From Lactococcus garvieae subsp. garvieae (GTDB lineage Bacteria > Bacillota > Bacilli > Lactobacillales > Streptococcaceae), in NCBI RefSeq assembly GCF_029024465.1, contig NZ_CP118950.1, positions 434,001-498,000 on the forward strand: a stretch of 64,000 bases of DNA. The letters are read 5' to 3'. Within the stretch, counting starts at the first letter, position 1. Each line of letters begins with the position of its first letter. The position numbers and the translations under genes are program-made. Of the stretch, positions 1 through 10,498 are shown one piece after another. The notes below the pieces were generated by a model, which did no database searches, was not told the origin of the DNA, and saw only the letters and a list, made by a program, of their open reading frames with translations.

Positions 1-1
1 T

Positions 2-280
2 CATGAAGTTACGGGTTTCCGAGTAAAGAGCACCTTGAAAGGAATTATGGGAATCTCAATTATTACGGCAATTATGGCCGTTGTTACTCTGGTTCTTTAT
101 GGATTGATTTCGCTGATTTTGATGCCTCTATCTCCAGGGCACTTCAAAGCTTTGCTCGTGGTAGTTGTGGCTGGAGGCGGCGGATTCTTCACCTACATTT
201 ATATTGCAGCCAAAGCTGGCTTACTTGAAAAATTAATGGGGAGCCGAGGCACAAGACTTCGTCAAAAACTACACATTTAA
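2..280 (+). CDS. MurJ/YtgP-like polysaccharide or lipid II flippase, C-terminal part
   Basis: Open reading frame entering from outside the window; only about 92 C-terminal residues are present. They show two or three hydrophobic segments separated by short loops, followed by a basic tail (LRQKLHI). A C-terminal transmembrane pair followed by an Arg/Lys-rich tail resembles the MOP-superfamily flippases (YtgP/SpoVB/MurJ) that move lipid-linked cell-wall precursors across the membrane. This is a fold-level and tail-level resemblance, not a motif match, so another polytopic transporter is possible. The gene is closed by a strong terminator at 292-338, separating it from pepO. Confidence 0.55.
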   Translation, partial: HEVTGFRVKSTLKGIMGISIITAIMAVVTLVLYGLISLILMPLSPGHFKALLVVVVAGGGGFFTYIYIAAKAGLLEKLMGSRGTRLRQKLHI

Positions 281-291
281 AAAGCTAAATA

Positions 292-338
292 AAGCAAATT
301 TCAGAATGCAGAGCTGTTCGGAAGTTTGCTTTTTCTTT
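292..338 (+). terminator. Intrinsic terminator of the upstream flippase gene
   Basis: Arms AAGCAAATTTC (292-302) and GAAGTTTGCTT (321-331) pair over 11 bp with one G-U, followed by a U-rich run. Confidence 0.8.
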
Positions 339-340
339 TA

Positions 341-349
341 TGTTATAAT
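341..349 (+). promoter_or_regulatory. Extended -10 promoter of pepO
   Basis: TGTTATAAT at 341-349 is a perfect extended -10 element. No good -35 is seen. It lies just after the preceding terminator and 27 nt before the pepO start codon. Confidence 0.65.
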
Positions 350-375
350 ATAAAAAACGTTTTCAGGAGGTTATA

Positions 376-2259
376 ATGACACGAATACAAGATGATTTAT
401 TTGCAACAGTAAATGCCGAGTGGCTTGAACAGGCACAGATACCAACTGATAAACCTCGTATCTCTGCTTTTGACGAATTGGTATTGGAAAATGAAAAAAA
501 CTTAACAGCCGATTTGCAGCATATGTCCGTGGAACTTCCAGAGGATAATCCTGAACTCCTAGAAGCTATAAAGTTTTACAATAAGGCGGGAGATTGGAAA
601 AGCCGTAACAAAAATGATTTCTCTGCCGTGATTAGAGAAATGGATAAAGTAAGAAGACTTGATTCATTCGAGGATTTTCGTACACATTTACTTGATTTGA
701 TTTTTCATTCTCAAGCCCCGCTGCCTTTCTCAATCAGCGTCGATGCAGATATGAAAGATGCGGTGCACCATTCTTTGGGCTTCACTGGTCCTGGACTTAT
801 TTTACCTGATACGACTTACTATGAGGAAAGCCATCCCCGTAAAGCTGAACTTTTGAGCTTTTGGCAGGAAAATTCCAAAGAAATATTAGAGCATTTTGGG
901 CAAAAAGATGCCCAAGAAATCGCGGCTAAAGCTGTAGCTTTTGATGGCCTTTTGGTGGAATCAGCGAATACAGCAGAAGAGTGGGCCAAGTATGCGGAAC
1001 TCTATCATCCAGTTCCTTTTAAAGAGTTTGTAGGACATTTTAAAAATATAGATTTTGACTCATTTATCAAGGGTTTGGTTAACATTGAACCAGAGAAAGT
1101 AGTTGTCTTTGAAAATCGTTTTTATGATTCTTTCGACCATATCATTAACGAAGAAAATTGGCCTTTAATCAAAGCTTGGATGTTAGTGAAAATCGCACGT
1201 AAGGCGACAGGTTTACTTTCGGATGAATTACGACTTTTAGGGTCTGCATATGGTCGGTTTTTATCTAATGTATCAGAGGCAAGAAGTCAAGAAAAACATC
1301 AACTTGATATAACGGAGAGTTACTTCAGTCAAGTGATTGGCCTTTATTACGGTCTAAAATATTTTGGAGAAGAAGCTAAATCAGACGTTAAGCACATGAC
1401 TTCTGAGATGATTAAAGTTTATCAAGAACGCTTAGACAAAAATGAATGGCTCAGTCGTGCAACGATTGATAAGGCGATTGAAAAATTGAGTGCAATTACC
1501 GTTTTTATCGGCTATCCCGACAAGCTTCCAGAAATATATAGTCGTTTTAAAGTCGGCAACGGTAGTCTCTACGAAGATGCCTGTCATTTCGATGAATTAC
1601 TCACTGCGCGTCACTATGAAAAATTTAGCGAAGAAGTTGACAAGAGTTTGTGGCATATGCCGGCTCATATGGTCAATGCTTACTATAGTCCTGACAGCAA
1701 TACGATTGTTTTTCCGGCAGCTATCTTACAGGCTCCTTTCTACAGTCTTGAACAGTCAGCCAGCCAAAATTACGGGGGGATTGGTGCTGTCATTGCCCAT
1801 GAAATTTCACATGCTTTTGACAATAATGGAGCACAGTTTGACAAGTATGGCAATCTCAACAAATGGTGGACAGACGAAGATTATGAGGCCTTTGAGAAGA
1901 AACAAGAGGAAATGATTGCAGCTTTTGATGGAGTAGCAACTGAAGCTGGTCCAGCAAACGGCAAGTTGATTGTGTCTGAAAATATTGCCGACCAGGGAGG
2001 GATTACGGCCGCGATGACCGCTGCGCAAAAAGAAGAGGATGTTAATCTTGCGGATTTCTTTAGCCAATGGGGTAAAATTTGGCGCATGAAAGCCAGCATG
2101 GAATTCCAACAAATGCTTCTTTCTATGGATGTTCACGCGCCAGCCAAATTACGCGCCAATATTCCACCCACAAACTTAGAAGAATTTTATCAAACCTTTG
2201 ATGTGCAAGAAAGCGACGGAATGTACCGCGCGCCTGACCAACGTGTGAAAATATGGTAA
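376..2259 (+). CDS. pepO: Neutral endopeptidase PepO (M13 family)
   Basis: Cytoplasmic zinc metallo-endopeptidase of the M13 (neprilysin) family, which cleaves oligopeptides derived from casein or other proteins. The 627-residue length is normal for lactococcal PepO. The catalytic signature HEISH is at residues 475-479 (two zinc His and the catalytic Glu), and ENIAD at 535-539 provides the third zinc ligand. The N-terminal two thirds is the helical M13_N domain. No signal peptide or membrane anchor is present, as in lactococcal PepO but unlike mammalian relatives. The ATG at 376 follows AGGAGGT. In L. lactis pepO usually follows the opp oligopeptide transport genes; here it follows a flippase gene and has its own promoter, so it may correspond to the second paralogue, PepO2. 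Its last 7 nt overlap the next gene. Confidence 0.95.
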   Translation: MTRIQDDLFATVNAEWLEQAQIPTDKPRISAFDELVLENEKNLTADLQHMSVELPEDNPELLEAIKFYNKAGDWKSRNKNDFSAVIREMDKVRRLDSFEDFRTHLLDLIFHSQAPLPFSISVDADMKDAVHHSLGFTGPGLILPDTTYYEESHPRKAELLSFWQENSKEILEHFGQKDAQEIAAKAVAFDGLLVESANTAEEWAKYAELYHPVPFKEFVGHFKNIDFDSFIKGLVNIEPEKVVVFENRFYDSFDHIINEENWPLIKAWMLVKIARKATGLLSDELRLLGSAYGRFLSNVSEARSQEKHQLDITESYFSQVIGLYYGLKYFGEEAKSDVKHMTSEMIKVYQERLDKNEWLSRATIDKAIEKLSAITVFIGYPDKLPEIYSRFKVGNGSLYEDACHFDELLTARHYEKFSEEVDKSLWHMPAHMVNAYYSPDSNTIVFPAAILQAPFYSLEQSASQNYGGIGAVIAHEISHAFDNNGAQFDKYGNLNKWWTDEDYEAFEKKQEEMIAAFDGVATEAGPANGKLIVSENIADQGGITAAMTAAQKEEDVNLADFFSQWGKIWRMKASMEFQQMLLSMDVHAPAKLRANIPPTNLEEFYQTFDVQESDGMYRAPDQRVKIW

Positions 2260-2564
2260 AGGAATTTGAAGACCTTAAGCCGGAAACCCAGCGCATACTT
2301 GAGGAGATCAAAGCAGTGCCCTATGGGCAAGTGAGTTCCTACAGAGATATTGCGCTACGAGCAGGCCTAATAAATGGCGCACGACAAGTCGCCAGAGCGC
2401 TTCATGGCTTATCAGAAAGCCATCACTTACCTTGGTGGCGAATCATCAGAGCAGATGGCACTATAGGGATGCATGGTCAAGGGCGTCTAGAACAAATTCG
2501 TTTGTTAAAATTAGAAGGTGTTGAAGTGACGGACAGAGGTAAAGTTAAGCCGAAAGAAAAGTAA
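2253..2564 (+). CDS. Alkyltransferase-like (ATL) DNA-repair protein
   Basis: 103-residue protein consisting only of the C-terminal DNA-binding domain of O6-alkylguanine-DNA alkyltransferases: winged helix, Arg finger region (GARQVARAL), and the active-site segment. Where true alkyltransferases have PCHR, this protein has PWWR (residues 60-63), so the acceptor cysteine is replaced by Trp61. That replacement is the hallmark of ATL proteins, which bind O6-alkylguanine lesions without repairing them and hand them to nucleotide excision repair. It overlaps pepO by 7 nt and is presumably co-transcribed and translationally coupled. It cannot be a functional methyltransferase unless another Cys substitutes, and none is present. 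Confidence 0.9.
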   Translation: MVKEFEDLKPETQRILEEIKAVPYGQVSSYRDIALRAGLINGARQVARALHGLSESHHLPWWRIIRADGTIGMHGQGRLEQIRLLKLEGVEVTDRGKVKPKEK

Positions 2565-2582
2565 TGCAGAGGCATTTAGACC

Positions 2583-2611
2583 TTGTAAATACAGTCGATA
2601 AATGATATAAT
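2583..2611 (+). promoter_or_regulatory. Strong promoter upstream of rpoB
   Basis: TTGTAA (2583-2588), 17-bp spacer, then TGATATAAT (2603-2611), an extended consensus -10. Transcription would start near 2618, about 230 nt before the rpoB start codon, and run through the leader hairpins. Confidence 0.75.
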
Positions 2612-2623
2612 ATAGGGTAATGG

Positions 2624-2702
2624 TTTGTCGACAAATTCTGTGGGAAATATTGTCCCCACGGGTTTTGTAAGCAACGAAACGTCTAGTTTTCGTTGCTTTT
2701 TT
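2624..2702 (+). ncRNA. rpoB leader with three hairpins ending in a terminator-like stem
   Basis: The predicted leader contains a 12-bp palindrome (TTTGTCGACAAA, 2624-2635), a stem CTGTGGG (2638-2644) / CCCACGG (2655-2661), and then AGCAACGAAAC (2670-2680) pairing with 2686-2696, followed by a run of six T. The last element looks like an intrinsic terminator. The arrangement would yield either an approximately 85-nt RNA or an attenuated rpoBC transcript. I do not recognise it as a named RNA family. The remainder of the spacer, 2703-2830, is A/T-rich and holds a weak TATAAC at 2801-2806 that could be a second promoter. Confidence 0.5.
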
Positions 2703-2847
2703 GCCGTTTCTGAACTGTAAAAAATCTAAAAAGTAATGAAAAAGACAAACTACTGACTTTTCAGAATTTTTCATAAGAAACTTAAAATCGACAAATCTTG
2801 TATAACACATCCAGAAAAACTGGAAAAATAGAATGAGGAGAATCAAC

Positions 2848-5800
2848 TTGGCAGGACATGACGTAAAATACGGTAAACACCGTACAAGACGCAGTTTTTC
2901 ACGAATCAAAGAAGTAATTGGTTTGCCGAACTTGATCGAAGTTCAAACAGCAAGTTACCAAAACTTCCTTGACGAAGGTTTGGCTAACGTCTTCAAAGAA
3001 ATGTTTCCAATTGACAACTTTGCGGGCACAATGGAGCTTGAATTTGTTGGATATGAAATGAAAGCCCCTAAATACACTGTGGATGAAGCCCGTGCTCACG
3101 ATGCAAACTATTCTGCACCGATTCATGTGACTTTCCGCCTTGTAAATAAAGAAACAGGCGAATTGAAAACACAAGAAGTTTTCTTCGGTGATTTCCCACT
3201 TATGACTGAGATGGGTACCTTCATCAATAACGGTTCTGAACGTTTGATCGTTAGCCAGTTGGTACGTAGCCCAGGTTCATACTTCCACCTTAAAACAGAT
3301 AAAAATGGTCTGGAATCTTATGGTCATACAACGATTCCTAACCGTGGTGCGTGGTTTGAATTAGATACAGACGCTAAAGGTGTTGGTTATGTACGTATCG
3401 ACCGTACACGTAAGTTAACATTTACAACAATGTTGCGTGCACTTGGTTTTGGTAGTGACGATGAAATTCTTGAACTTATGGGACCAAGCGAACTCCTCAA
3501 TACAACATTGGGCAAAGATGTTCACAAAAACCCATCAGACACTCGTGTTGAAGAAGCACTTAAAGACATCTATGACCGCCTCCGTCCTGGTGAGCCTAAA
3601 ACAGCGGACAGCTCTCGTGGACTTTTAATTGCGCGTTTCTTCGACCCACGTCGCTACGACTTTGCACCTGTAGGTCGTTATAAATTTAATAAGAAGCTTG
3701 CGCTTAAAAACCGTATCCTCGGTTTGACTTTGGCAGAGCCAATCGTTGACCCTGAAACAGGCGAAATTCTCGTTGAATCTGATACGCTCGTAACACGTGA
3801 CGTTTTAGATTCAATCGAAAACCTTTTGGATAATGGGCTCAATACAACAGTTTATCAACCATCTGACGATGCTGTTATTCCTGAACCAATTGAACTTCAA
3901 ACCTTAAAAGTTTACTCTCCAAAAGATCCAGAACGTGTCGTAACATTGATTTCTAACGGTCAAATTCCTGCAGAAAATCGTGTATTGATGCCAGCAGATG
4001 TGATTGCTAACATCAACTACTGGTTAGGTCTTTCTGAAGGCATTGGTAAAGTTGACGATATCGACCACTTAGGAAACCGTCGTATCCGTTCAGTTGGTGA
4101 ATTGCTTCAAAACCAAGTGCGTATCGGTCTTTCACGTATGGAACGTGTTATCCGTGAACGTATGTCATCTTCTGAAAATGAAAATATGACACCTCAAGGA
4201 TTGATTAACATTCGTCCTGTAACAGCTGCAATCAAAGAATTCTTTGGTTCTTCACAGTTGTCACAATTCATGGACCAACACAATCCTTTGTCAGAGCTTT
4301 CACACAAACGCCGTTTCTCTGCCTTAGGTCCTGGTGGTATCTCACGTGACCGTGCTTCATATGAAGTACGTGACGTACACTACACTCACTATGGCCGTAT
4401 GTGTCCGATTGAAACACCTGAGGGTCCAAATATCGGGTTGATCAACAACTTGTCATCTTATGCCAAAATCAATGAATATGGTTTCATCATGTCACCATAC
4501 CGTCATATTGATCGTGCAACGGGAACAGTTACGGATGAAGTAGAGTATCTAACAGCTGACGAAGAGGACAATTATACAGTTGCCCAAGCTAACTCACCAT
4601 TGACTGATGACAACAAATTTGTCAACGACACTGTAATGGCCCGTCACGTGGGTAACAATATTGAAGTGGATGCTTCAACTGCGGACTATATGGACGTTTC
4701 ACCTAAACAGGTTATCGCCGTAGCAGCCGCTTGTATTCCTTTCTTGGAAAACGATGACTCCAACCGTGCCCTTATGGGTGCCAACATGCAACGTCAAGCC
4801 GTTCCATTGATTGATCCACATGCACCTTGGATTGGTACAGGTATGGAACATCAAACAGCACGTGACTCAGGTGCTGCTGTGATCGCTAAACATGACGGTA
4901 CTGTTGAATATGTAGATGCTGACGAAATCCGTGTACGTCGTACATCAGGTGAGCTTGATATCTATAACATCATGAAATACCGCCGTTCAAACTCAGGAAC
5001 TTCATATAACCAACGTCCACTTGCGGAACTTGGTGATAAAGTTGAAGCAGGCGACATCATTGGTGATGGCCCATCAATGGAAAATGGGGAAATGGCGCTT
5101 GGCCAAAACCCACTCGTTGCTTATATGACTTGGGAAGGTTATAACTTCGAGGATGCCATCATCATGTCTGAACGTTTGATTAAAGATGACGTTTATACAT
5201 CTATTGCTATCGAAGAGTATGAATCAGAAACACGCGATACAAAGCTTGGCCCTGAAGAAATTACACGCGAAATTCCAAATATTGGTGATGAAGCCCTCAA
5301 AAACTTGGACGAAGACGGTATCATCCGTATTGGTGCTGAGGTTGAAGATGGAGACTTGCTCGTTGGTAAAGTCACACCAAAAGGTGAAACTGATCCAACA
5401 CCTGAAGAACGTCTTCTTCGTGCCATCTTTGGTGAAAAAGCGCGTGAAGTTCGTGATACATCACTCCGTGTACCACACGGAGGTGGCGGTATCGTCCACG
5501 ATGTGCGTGTCTTTACACGTGAAAATGGTGATGAGTTGCCATCAGGTGTGAACAAGTTGGTCCGTGTCTTCATCTCACAAAAACGTAAAATCCACGTTGG
5601 GGATAAGATGGCCGGACGTCACGGTAACAAGGGTGTCGTTTCAAATATCGTTCCTGTAGAGGATATGCCTTACTTACCAGACGGTACACCAATCGATATC
5701 ATGTTGAATCCATTGGGTGTCCCTTCTCGTATGAATATCGGACAAGTTATGGAGCTTCACTTAGGTATGGCTGCACGTACATTGGGTATTCACATTGCAT

Positions 5801-6438
5801 CACCGGTCTTCGATGGTGCAAGCGATGAAGATATCTGGAACACAGTGAAGGAAGCTGGGATGGCTGAAGATGCCAAAACAGTACTTTATGACGGACGTAC
5901 AGGTGAAGCCTTTGATAACCGTATCTCTGTCGGTGTCATGTACATGATCAAACTTCACCACATGGTTGATGATAAACTTCACGCACGTAGTGTTGGTCCT
6001 TACTCACTCGTTACACAACAACCGCTCGGTGGTAAAGCACAGTTCGGTGGACAACGTTTCGGGGAAATGGAAGTTTGGGCCCTTGAAGCATATGGTGCTG
6101 CAAATGTTCTCCAAGAAATCTTGACTTACAAGTCAGATGATGTGATTGGACGTACCCGTGCCTATGAAGCGATCGTGAAAGGTGAACGTATTCCTAAACC
6201 AGGTCTTCCTGAATCATTCCGTGTCCTTGTAAAAGAATTGCAAGCACTTGGTATGGATCTTAAAGTTCTTGATGGTGAGAAAAACGTCCTTGATCTTCGT
6301 GAACTGGATGATGAAATCGAAGTTCGTCAAGAAAATATTGACATTACGCCAGAAATGCTTGAAGCTCAGGAACAAATTGTTACTGAAGCAGTGGAAACTG
6401 AACAAGCATTGATTAGCGAAGCAAAAGAAGAAAAATAA
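2848..6438 (+). CDS. rpoB: DNA-directed RNA polymerase subunit beta
   Basis: Beta subunit of RNA polymerase, forming half of the active-site cleft and the rifampicin pocket. The predicted 1196 residues is normal for Lactococcus. Conserved blocks include the rifampicin region ([20 protein letters not shown]), with the sensitive residues in place, the GPNIGLI and [12 protein letters not shown] motifs, and the C-terminal beta clamp ([20 protein letters not shown]). I place the start at TTG 2848 (product begins MAGHDVKYG), with GAGGAG at 2835-2840 as ribosome binding site. The ATG at 2833 overlaps that site and adds five residues not seen in relatives. The acidic C-terminus is typical. It is followed by an unusual structured spacer before rpoC. 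Confidence 0.98.
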   Translation: MAGHDVKYGKHRTRRSFSRIKEVIGLPNLIEVQTASYQNFLDEGLANVFKEMFPIDNFAGTMELEFVGYEMKAPKYTVDEARAHDANYSAPIHVTFRLVNKETGELKTQEVFFGDFPLMTEMGTFINNGSERLIVSQLVRSPGSYFHLKTDKNGLESYGHTTIPNRGAWFELDTDAKGVGYVRIDRTRKLTFTTMLRALGFGSDDEILELMGPSELLNTTLGKDVHKNPSDTRVEEALKDIYDRLRPGEPKTADSSRGLLIARFFDPRRYDFAPVGRYKFNKKLALKNRILGLTLAEPIVDPETGEILVESDTLVTRDVLDSIENLLDNGLNTTVYQPSDDAVIPEPIELQTLKVYSPKDPERVVTLISNGQIPAENRVLMPADVIANINYWLGLSEGIGKVDDIDHLGNRRIRSVGELLQNQVRIGLSRMERVIRERMSSSENENMTPQGLINIRPVTAAIKEFFGSSQLSQFMDQHNPLSELSHKRRFSALGPGGISRDRASYEVRDVHYTHYGRMCPIETPEGPNIGLINNLSSYAKINEYGFIMSPYRHIDRATGTVTDEVEYLTADEEDNYTVAQANSPLTDDNKFVNDTVMARHVGNNIEVDASTADYMDVSPKQVIAVAAACIPFLENDDSNRALMGANMQRQAVPLIDPHAPWIGTGMEHQTARDSGAAVIAKHDGTVEYVDADEIRVRRTSGELDIYNIMKYRRSNSGTSYNQRPLAELGDKVEAGDIIGDGPSMENGEMALGQNPLVAYMTWEGYNFEDAIIMSERLIKDDVYTSIAIEEYESETRDTKLGPEEITREIPNIGDEALKNLDEDGIIRIGAEVEDGDLLVGKVTPKGETDPTPEERLLRAIFGEKAREVRDTSLRVPHGGGGIVHDVRVFTRENGDELPSGVNKLVRVFISQKRKIHVGDKMAGRHGNKGVVSNIVPVEDMPYLPDGTPIDIMLNPLGVPSRMNIGQVMELHLGMAARTLGIHIASPVFDGASDEDIWNTVKEAGMAEDAKTVLYDGRTGEAFDNRISVGVMYMIKLHHMVDDKLHARSVGPYSLVTQQPLGGKAQFGGQRFGEMEVWALEAYGAANVLQEILTYKSDDVIGRTRAYEAIVKGERIPKPGLPESFRVLVKELQALGMDLKVLDGEKNVLDLRELDDEIEVRQENIDITPEMLEAQEQIVTEAVETEQALISEAKEEK

Positions 6439-6758
6439 TTGTTCTTTTCTGTGAACAAGAAATTTATGAGGAAGAAGAAATAGCTTTTCCTCATAAATTT
6501 AAGATAAAAGCCTTTTAAGGTAAACCGCTGTGCAAGTGTGCTAGGCGGTAATGTAGAACTGTATTTGATGGATAATTTCTATTTTTAAAAAATAGGTTCT
6601 ACATTGCTGCCTATCGCACGAGTTTTTGTCCGTTGATTGAAGATTTTCGGGCAAGACTGTGTTTTAAAAGATACAGTTAGCGGTCTTCACAGGAATGTCT
6701 TGTCAACAGACAAACATTCAACAGAAAAGAAATAAATACAAAGAAAGTGGAGAAAACA
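6439..6758 (+). promoter_or_regulatory. Hairpin-rich rpoB-rpoC intercistronic region
   Basis: No gene in 320 nt. Four inverted repeats are seen. First, AAATTTATGAGGAA (6460-6473) / 6487-6500, a perfect 14 bp. Second, arms 6537-6559 and 6596-6618, about 23 bp with three G-U pairs and one mismatch. Third, AAGAC (6653-6657) / GTCTT (6683-6687) with CTGT/ACAG inside. Fourth, GAATGT-c-TTGTC (6693-6704) / GACAAACATTC (6709-6719). In addition, ACCGC (6524-6528) can pair with GCGGT (6545-6549), which would compete with the second hairpin. None has a U-tail, so these are not ordinary terminators. RNase III processing or control of rpoC expression is inferred. Confidence 0.6.
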
Positions 6759-9700
6759 TTGGTCGATGTAAATAAATTTGAGAGCATGCGAATTGGTATC
6801 GCATCTCCACAAAAAATTCGTTACTGGTCATTTGGTGAAGTCAAAAAACCAGAAACCATCAACTATCGTACGCAAAAACCTGAACGCGAAGGTCTCTTCG
6901 ATGAGCGTATCTTTGGTCCACAAAAGGACTGGGAATGTGCTTGTGGTAAGCTTAAAGGCGTTTTCTACAAAAACCAAGTCTGCGAACTCTGTGGTGTTCA
7001 AGTAACGACAGCTAAATCACGTCGTGAACGTATGGGACACATCGAGTTGGCAGCACCAACTTCACACATCTGGTATTTCAAAGGGATTCCATCACGTATG
7101 GGGCTTGCACTTGATATGAGCCCACGTGCTCTTGAAGAAGTTATTTACTTCGCAAGTTATGTCGTTATTGATCCTAAGGAAACAGATCTTGAAAAGAAAC
7201 AACTTTTGACAGAACGTGAATATCGTGAACAACTTTTGAAAAATGGTTTTGGTTCATTTGTTGCGAAAATGGGTGCAGAAGCTATCCAAGATTTGCTTAA
7301 CGATGTTGATATTGATGCAGAAGTTGCTGAACTTAAAGAAGAATTGAAAAATGTTAGCGGACAACGTCGTGTGAAAATCATTCGTCGTTTGGATGTATTA
7401 ACAGCTTTCAAAAAATCTGGTAACAAATTGGCATGGATGGTACTTAATGTGCTTCCAGTTATTCCACCAGATCTTCGTCCAATGGTTCAATTGGATGGTG
7501 GACGTTTTGCCACATCTGATTTGAATGACCTTTATCGTCGTGTAATCAACCGTAACAACCGTTTGAAACGTTTGATGGAGCTTAACGCCCCAAATATTAT
7601 CGTCCAAAATGAAAAACGTATGTTGCAAGAAGCTGTGGATACATTGATTGACAATGGTCGTCGTGGTCGTCCAATCACAGGTGCTGGTAATCGTCCGCTT
7701 AAATCTCTCAGCCACATGCTGAAAGGTAAACAAGGACGTTTCCGTCAAAACTTGTTGGGTAAACGTGTCGACTACTCAGGTCGTTCCGTTATCGCGGTTG
7801 GTCCAACACTTAAAATGTACCAATGTGGTGTCCCACGTGAGATGGCTATCGAACTCTTCAAACCATTCGTAATGTCCGAATTGGTTAAACGTGAAATGGC
7901 TGCCAACATCCGTGCGGCTAAACGTAAAGTAGAGCGCCAAGATGCTGAAGTTTGGGATGTCCTTGAAGATGTTGTTAAAGAACACCCAGTTCTTCTTAAC
8001 CGCGCACCTACGCTTCACCGCTTGGGTATTCAAGCTTTCGAGCCCGTTCTTATTGATGGACGCGCAATGCGTTTGCACCCATTGGCTTGTGAAGCCTACA
8101 ATGCCGACTTTGACGGTGACCAAATGGCGATTCACGTACCATTGTCAGAAGAAGCGCAAGCCGAAGCACGTTTGCTTATGCTTGCTGCGGAACACATCCT
8201 TAACCCTAAAGATGGTAAACCAGTCGTTACTCCTTCTCAAGATATGGTCTTGGGTAACTACTACTTGACAATGGAAGCAAAAGGACGTGAAGGAGAAGGC
8301 ATGATCTTCTCTAATCCTGAAGAAGTTGAAATTGCAATGCGTAATGGATATGTTCACTTGCATACACGTATCGGTATTGCAACACAATCAATGAATAAAC
8401 CTTGGACTGAATTCCAAAAAGGTAAAATCTTGATTACGACTGTCGGTAAAGTAATGTTCAACTCAATCATGCCTGAAGGAAATGAAATTTATCCAGAAGG
8501 TATGCCTTACTTGAATGAAAATACCGATGAGAATATCACAACTCAAACGGATGACCGTTTCTTTATGGAACCTGGTGAAGATATCCATAAACGTTTAGCT
8601 GAGATTGATACAGTATTGCCATTCAAGAAAAAACACTTGGGTAATATTATCGCTGAAGTCTTCAAACGTTACCGTACAACAACAACTTCTGAATTCCTTG
8701 ACTTGCTCAAGAACTTAGGTTACCACCAATCAACATTGGCTGGTTTAACAGTTGGTATTGCGGATATCCCAGTAGTTCCTGAAAAAGCAGAAATCATTGG
8801 TGCTGCACACAAACGTGTGGAACAAATCACTAAACAATTCCGTCGTGGTTTGATTACTGATGATGAACGCTACAATGCGGTTACTGATGTTTGGCGTGGT
8901 GCAAAAGACACACTTGAAAAACGCTTGATTGAAGAACAAGACTTGACTAACCCAATCGTTATGATGATGGACTCTGGTGCCCGTGGTAACATTTCCAACT
9001 TCTCACAATTGGCCGGTATGCGTGGTTTGATGGCTGCGCCTAATGGACGTATCATGGAATTGCCTATCATTTCTAACTTCCGTGAAGGTCTTTCTGTCTT
9101 GGAAATGTTCTTCTCAACTCACGGTGCGCGTAAAGGTATGACCGATACAGCCCTTAAGACTGCCGACTCTGGTTACCTTACACGTCGTTTGGTTGACGTC
9201 GCTCAAGACGTTATCATCCGTGAAGTGGATTGTGGTACAGACCGTGGACTCTTGATCTCTGATATTGCAACAGGTAAAGAAATGGTTGAACCGTTGGTTG
9301 AACGTCTTGAAGGACGTTACACACGCAAAACTGTTGTACATCCAGAAACTGGTGAAGTGATCATTGGGGATGACCAATTGATCACAGAAGATATCGCGAA
9401 GCAAATCGTTGCTGCGGGTATCAAAGAAGTTACAATCCGTTCAGTCTTTACATGTAAAACACCACACGGTGTATGTAAACACTGTTATGGTAAAAACTTG
9501 GCAACAGGTGAAGCCGTTGAAGTTGGTGAAGCTGTTGGTACAATCGCCGCTCAATCCATCGGTGAACCTGGTACACAGTTGACAATGCGTACATTCCACA
9601 CGGGTGGTGTTGCGTCAAGCTCAGATATCACTCAAGGTTTGCCTCGTGTACAAGAAATCTTTGAAGCACGTAATCCTAAAGGGGAAGCAATCATTACCGA

Positions 9701-10406
9701 AGTTACGGGTACGGTTGAATCTATTGTGGAAGATGCTGCGACACGTACACGTGAAATCACAGTTAAAGGTAAGACAGATACACGTTCATACACAGTATCA
9801 ATGGCCGATGTACTTATGGTTGAAGAAGGTGAATTTATCCACCGTGGTCACCAATTGATCCAAGGTTCAATCGAACCTAAGCACTTGCTTCAAGTACGTG
9901 ATGCTTTATCTGTTGAAACTTACTTGCTCGGTGAAGTCCAAAAAACTTACCGTTCACAAGGGGTTGAAATCGGGGATAAACACATCGAGGTTATGGTTCG
10001 CCAAATGCTTCGTAAAGTCCGCGTAATGGATACAGGTGATGTCGATATCTTACCTGGTGGACTTATGGATATTTCTGACTTTGAAAAAATCAATGAAGAA
10101 GCTCTCCTTTCAGGTAAAACACCAGCGACAGCACGTCCTGTACTTATGGGTATTACCAAAGCATCATTGGAAACAAATTCATTCTTGTCTGCTGCATCCT
10201 TCCAAGAAACAACACGTGTCTTGACTGATGCTGCGATCCACGGTAAAGAAGACCACTTACTCGGTCTTAAGGAAAATGTCATTATCGGTAAGATTATTCC
10301 TGCCGGTACAGGTATGTTCCGTTACCGTAATCTTGAGCCATTGTCAGATTTGTCAAATGCTCCTGAAGTAACTGTTTCAGAAACTGAAATTGAAGAAGTT
10401 AAATAA
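6759..10406 (+). CDS. rpoC: DNA-directed RNA polymerase subunit beta'
   Basis: Beta' subunit carrying the catalytic magnesium site ([12 protein letters not shown]). 1215 residues predicted, the usual lactococcal size. The N-terminal zinc ribbon (CACGK...CELCG) and the second zinc site (CGTDRG...[13 protein letters not shown]) are intact, as are the bridge helix and trigger loop region ([16 protein letters not shown]). I choose TTG 6759 as start ([13 protein letters not shown]), with GGAG at 6749-6752 six nucleotides upstream. The GTG at 6747 lies inside that ribosome binding region and would add an atypical N-terminus. Both RNA polymerase large subunits therefore use TTG starts. Confidence 0.98.
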   Translation: MVDVNKFESMRIGIASPQKIRYWSFGEVKKPETINYRTQKPEREGLFDERIFGPQKDWECACGKLKGVFYKNQVCELCGVQVTTAKSRRERMGHIELAAPTSHIWYFKGIPSRMGLALDMSPRALEEVIYFASYVVIDPKETDLEKKQLLTEREYREQLLKNGFGSFVAKMGAEAIQDLLNDVDIDAEVAELKEELKNVSGQRRVKIIRRLDVLTAFKKSGNKLAWMVLNVLPVIPPDLRPMVQLDGGRFATSDLNDLYRRVINRNNRLKRLMELNAPNIIVQNEKRMLQEAVDTLIDNGRRGRPITGAGNRPLKSLSHMLKGKQGRFRQNLLGKRVDYSGRSVIAVGPTLKMYQCGVPREMAIELFKPFVMSELVKREMAANIRAAKRKVERQDAEVWDVLEDVVKEHPVLLNRAPTLHRLGIQAFEPVLIDGRAMRLHPLACEAYNADFDGDQMAIHVPLSEEAQAEARLLMLAAEHILNPKDGKPVVTPSQDMVLGNYYLTMEAKGREGEGMIFSNPEEVEIAMRNGYVHLHTRIGIATQSMNKPWTEFQKGKILITTVGKVMFNSIMPEGNEIYPEGMPYLNENTDENITTQTDDRFFMEPGEDIHKRLAEIDTVLPFKKKHLGNIIAEVFKRYRTTTTSEFLDLLKNLGYHQSTLAGLTVGIADIPVVPEKAEIIGAAHKRVEQITKQFRRGLITDDERYNAVTDVWRGAKDTLEKRLIEEQDLTNPIVMMMDSGARGNISNFSQLAGMRGLMAAPNGRIMELPIISNFREGLSVLEMFFSTHGARKGMTDTALKTADSGYLTRRLVDVAQDVIIREVDCGTDRGLLISDIATGKEMVEPLVERLEGRYTRKTVVHPETGEVIIGDDQLITEDIAKQIVAAGIKEVTIRSVFTCKTPHGVCKHCYGKNLATGEAVEVGEAVGTIAAQSIGEPGTQLTMRTFHTGGVASSSDITQGLPRVQEIFEARNPKGEAIITEVTGTVESIVEDAATRTREITVKGKTDTRSYTVSMADVLMVEEGEFIHRGHQLIQGSIEPKHLLQVRDALSVETYLLGEVQKTYRSQGVEIGDKHIEVMVRQMLRKVRVMDTGDVDILPGGLMDISDFEKINEEALLSGKTPATARPVLMGITKASLETNSFLSAASFQETTRVLTDAAIHGKEDHLLGLKENVIIGKIIPAGTGMFRYRNLEPLSDLSNAPEVTVSETEIEEVK

Positions 10407-10410
10407 AATA

Positions 10411-10442
10411 AAAAATAGCGATGACGATATCGCTATTTTTTT
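10411..10442 (+). terminator. Intrinsic terminator of rpoBC
   Basis: AAAAATAGCGAT...ATCGCTATTTTT stem with a T tail directly after the rpoC stop codon. Confidence 0.9.
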
Positions 10443-10450
10443 GTAAAAGA

Positions 10451-10494
10451 AAAACGGAAGATGAACGCTTAGTGAAGAGAGCATTTTCCGTTTT
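10451..10494 (-). terminator. Intrinsic terminator of the lipid kinase gene
   Basis: AAAACGGAA (10451-10459) pairs perfectly with TTCCGTTTT (10486-10494); on the minus strand the hairpin is followed by a T-rich stretch. It faces the rpoC terminator, so convergent transcripts are insulated. Confidence 0.75.
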
Positions 10495-10498
10495 ATTA

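Noticed and set aside
2756-2770. CodY-box-like sequence (ACTTTTCAGAATTTT) upstream of rpoB
   Set aside because: Three mismatches from the 15-bp consensus in very A/T-rich DNA; expected by chance.
4200-4340. Possible rifampicin-resistance substitution in RpoB
   Set aside because: The resistance-determining region reads like the sensitive type, with Ser, Gln, Asp, His and Ser positions unchanged.
5193-5573. Long antisense open frames within rpoB, rpoC, dnaK, fruA and other highly expressed genes
   Set aside because: They mirror the codon bias of the sense genes, lack ribosome sites and resemble no protein family.
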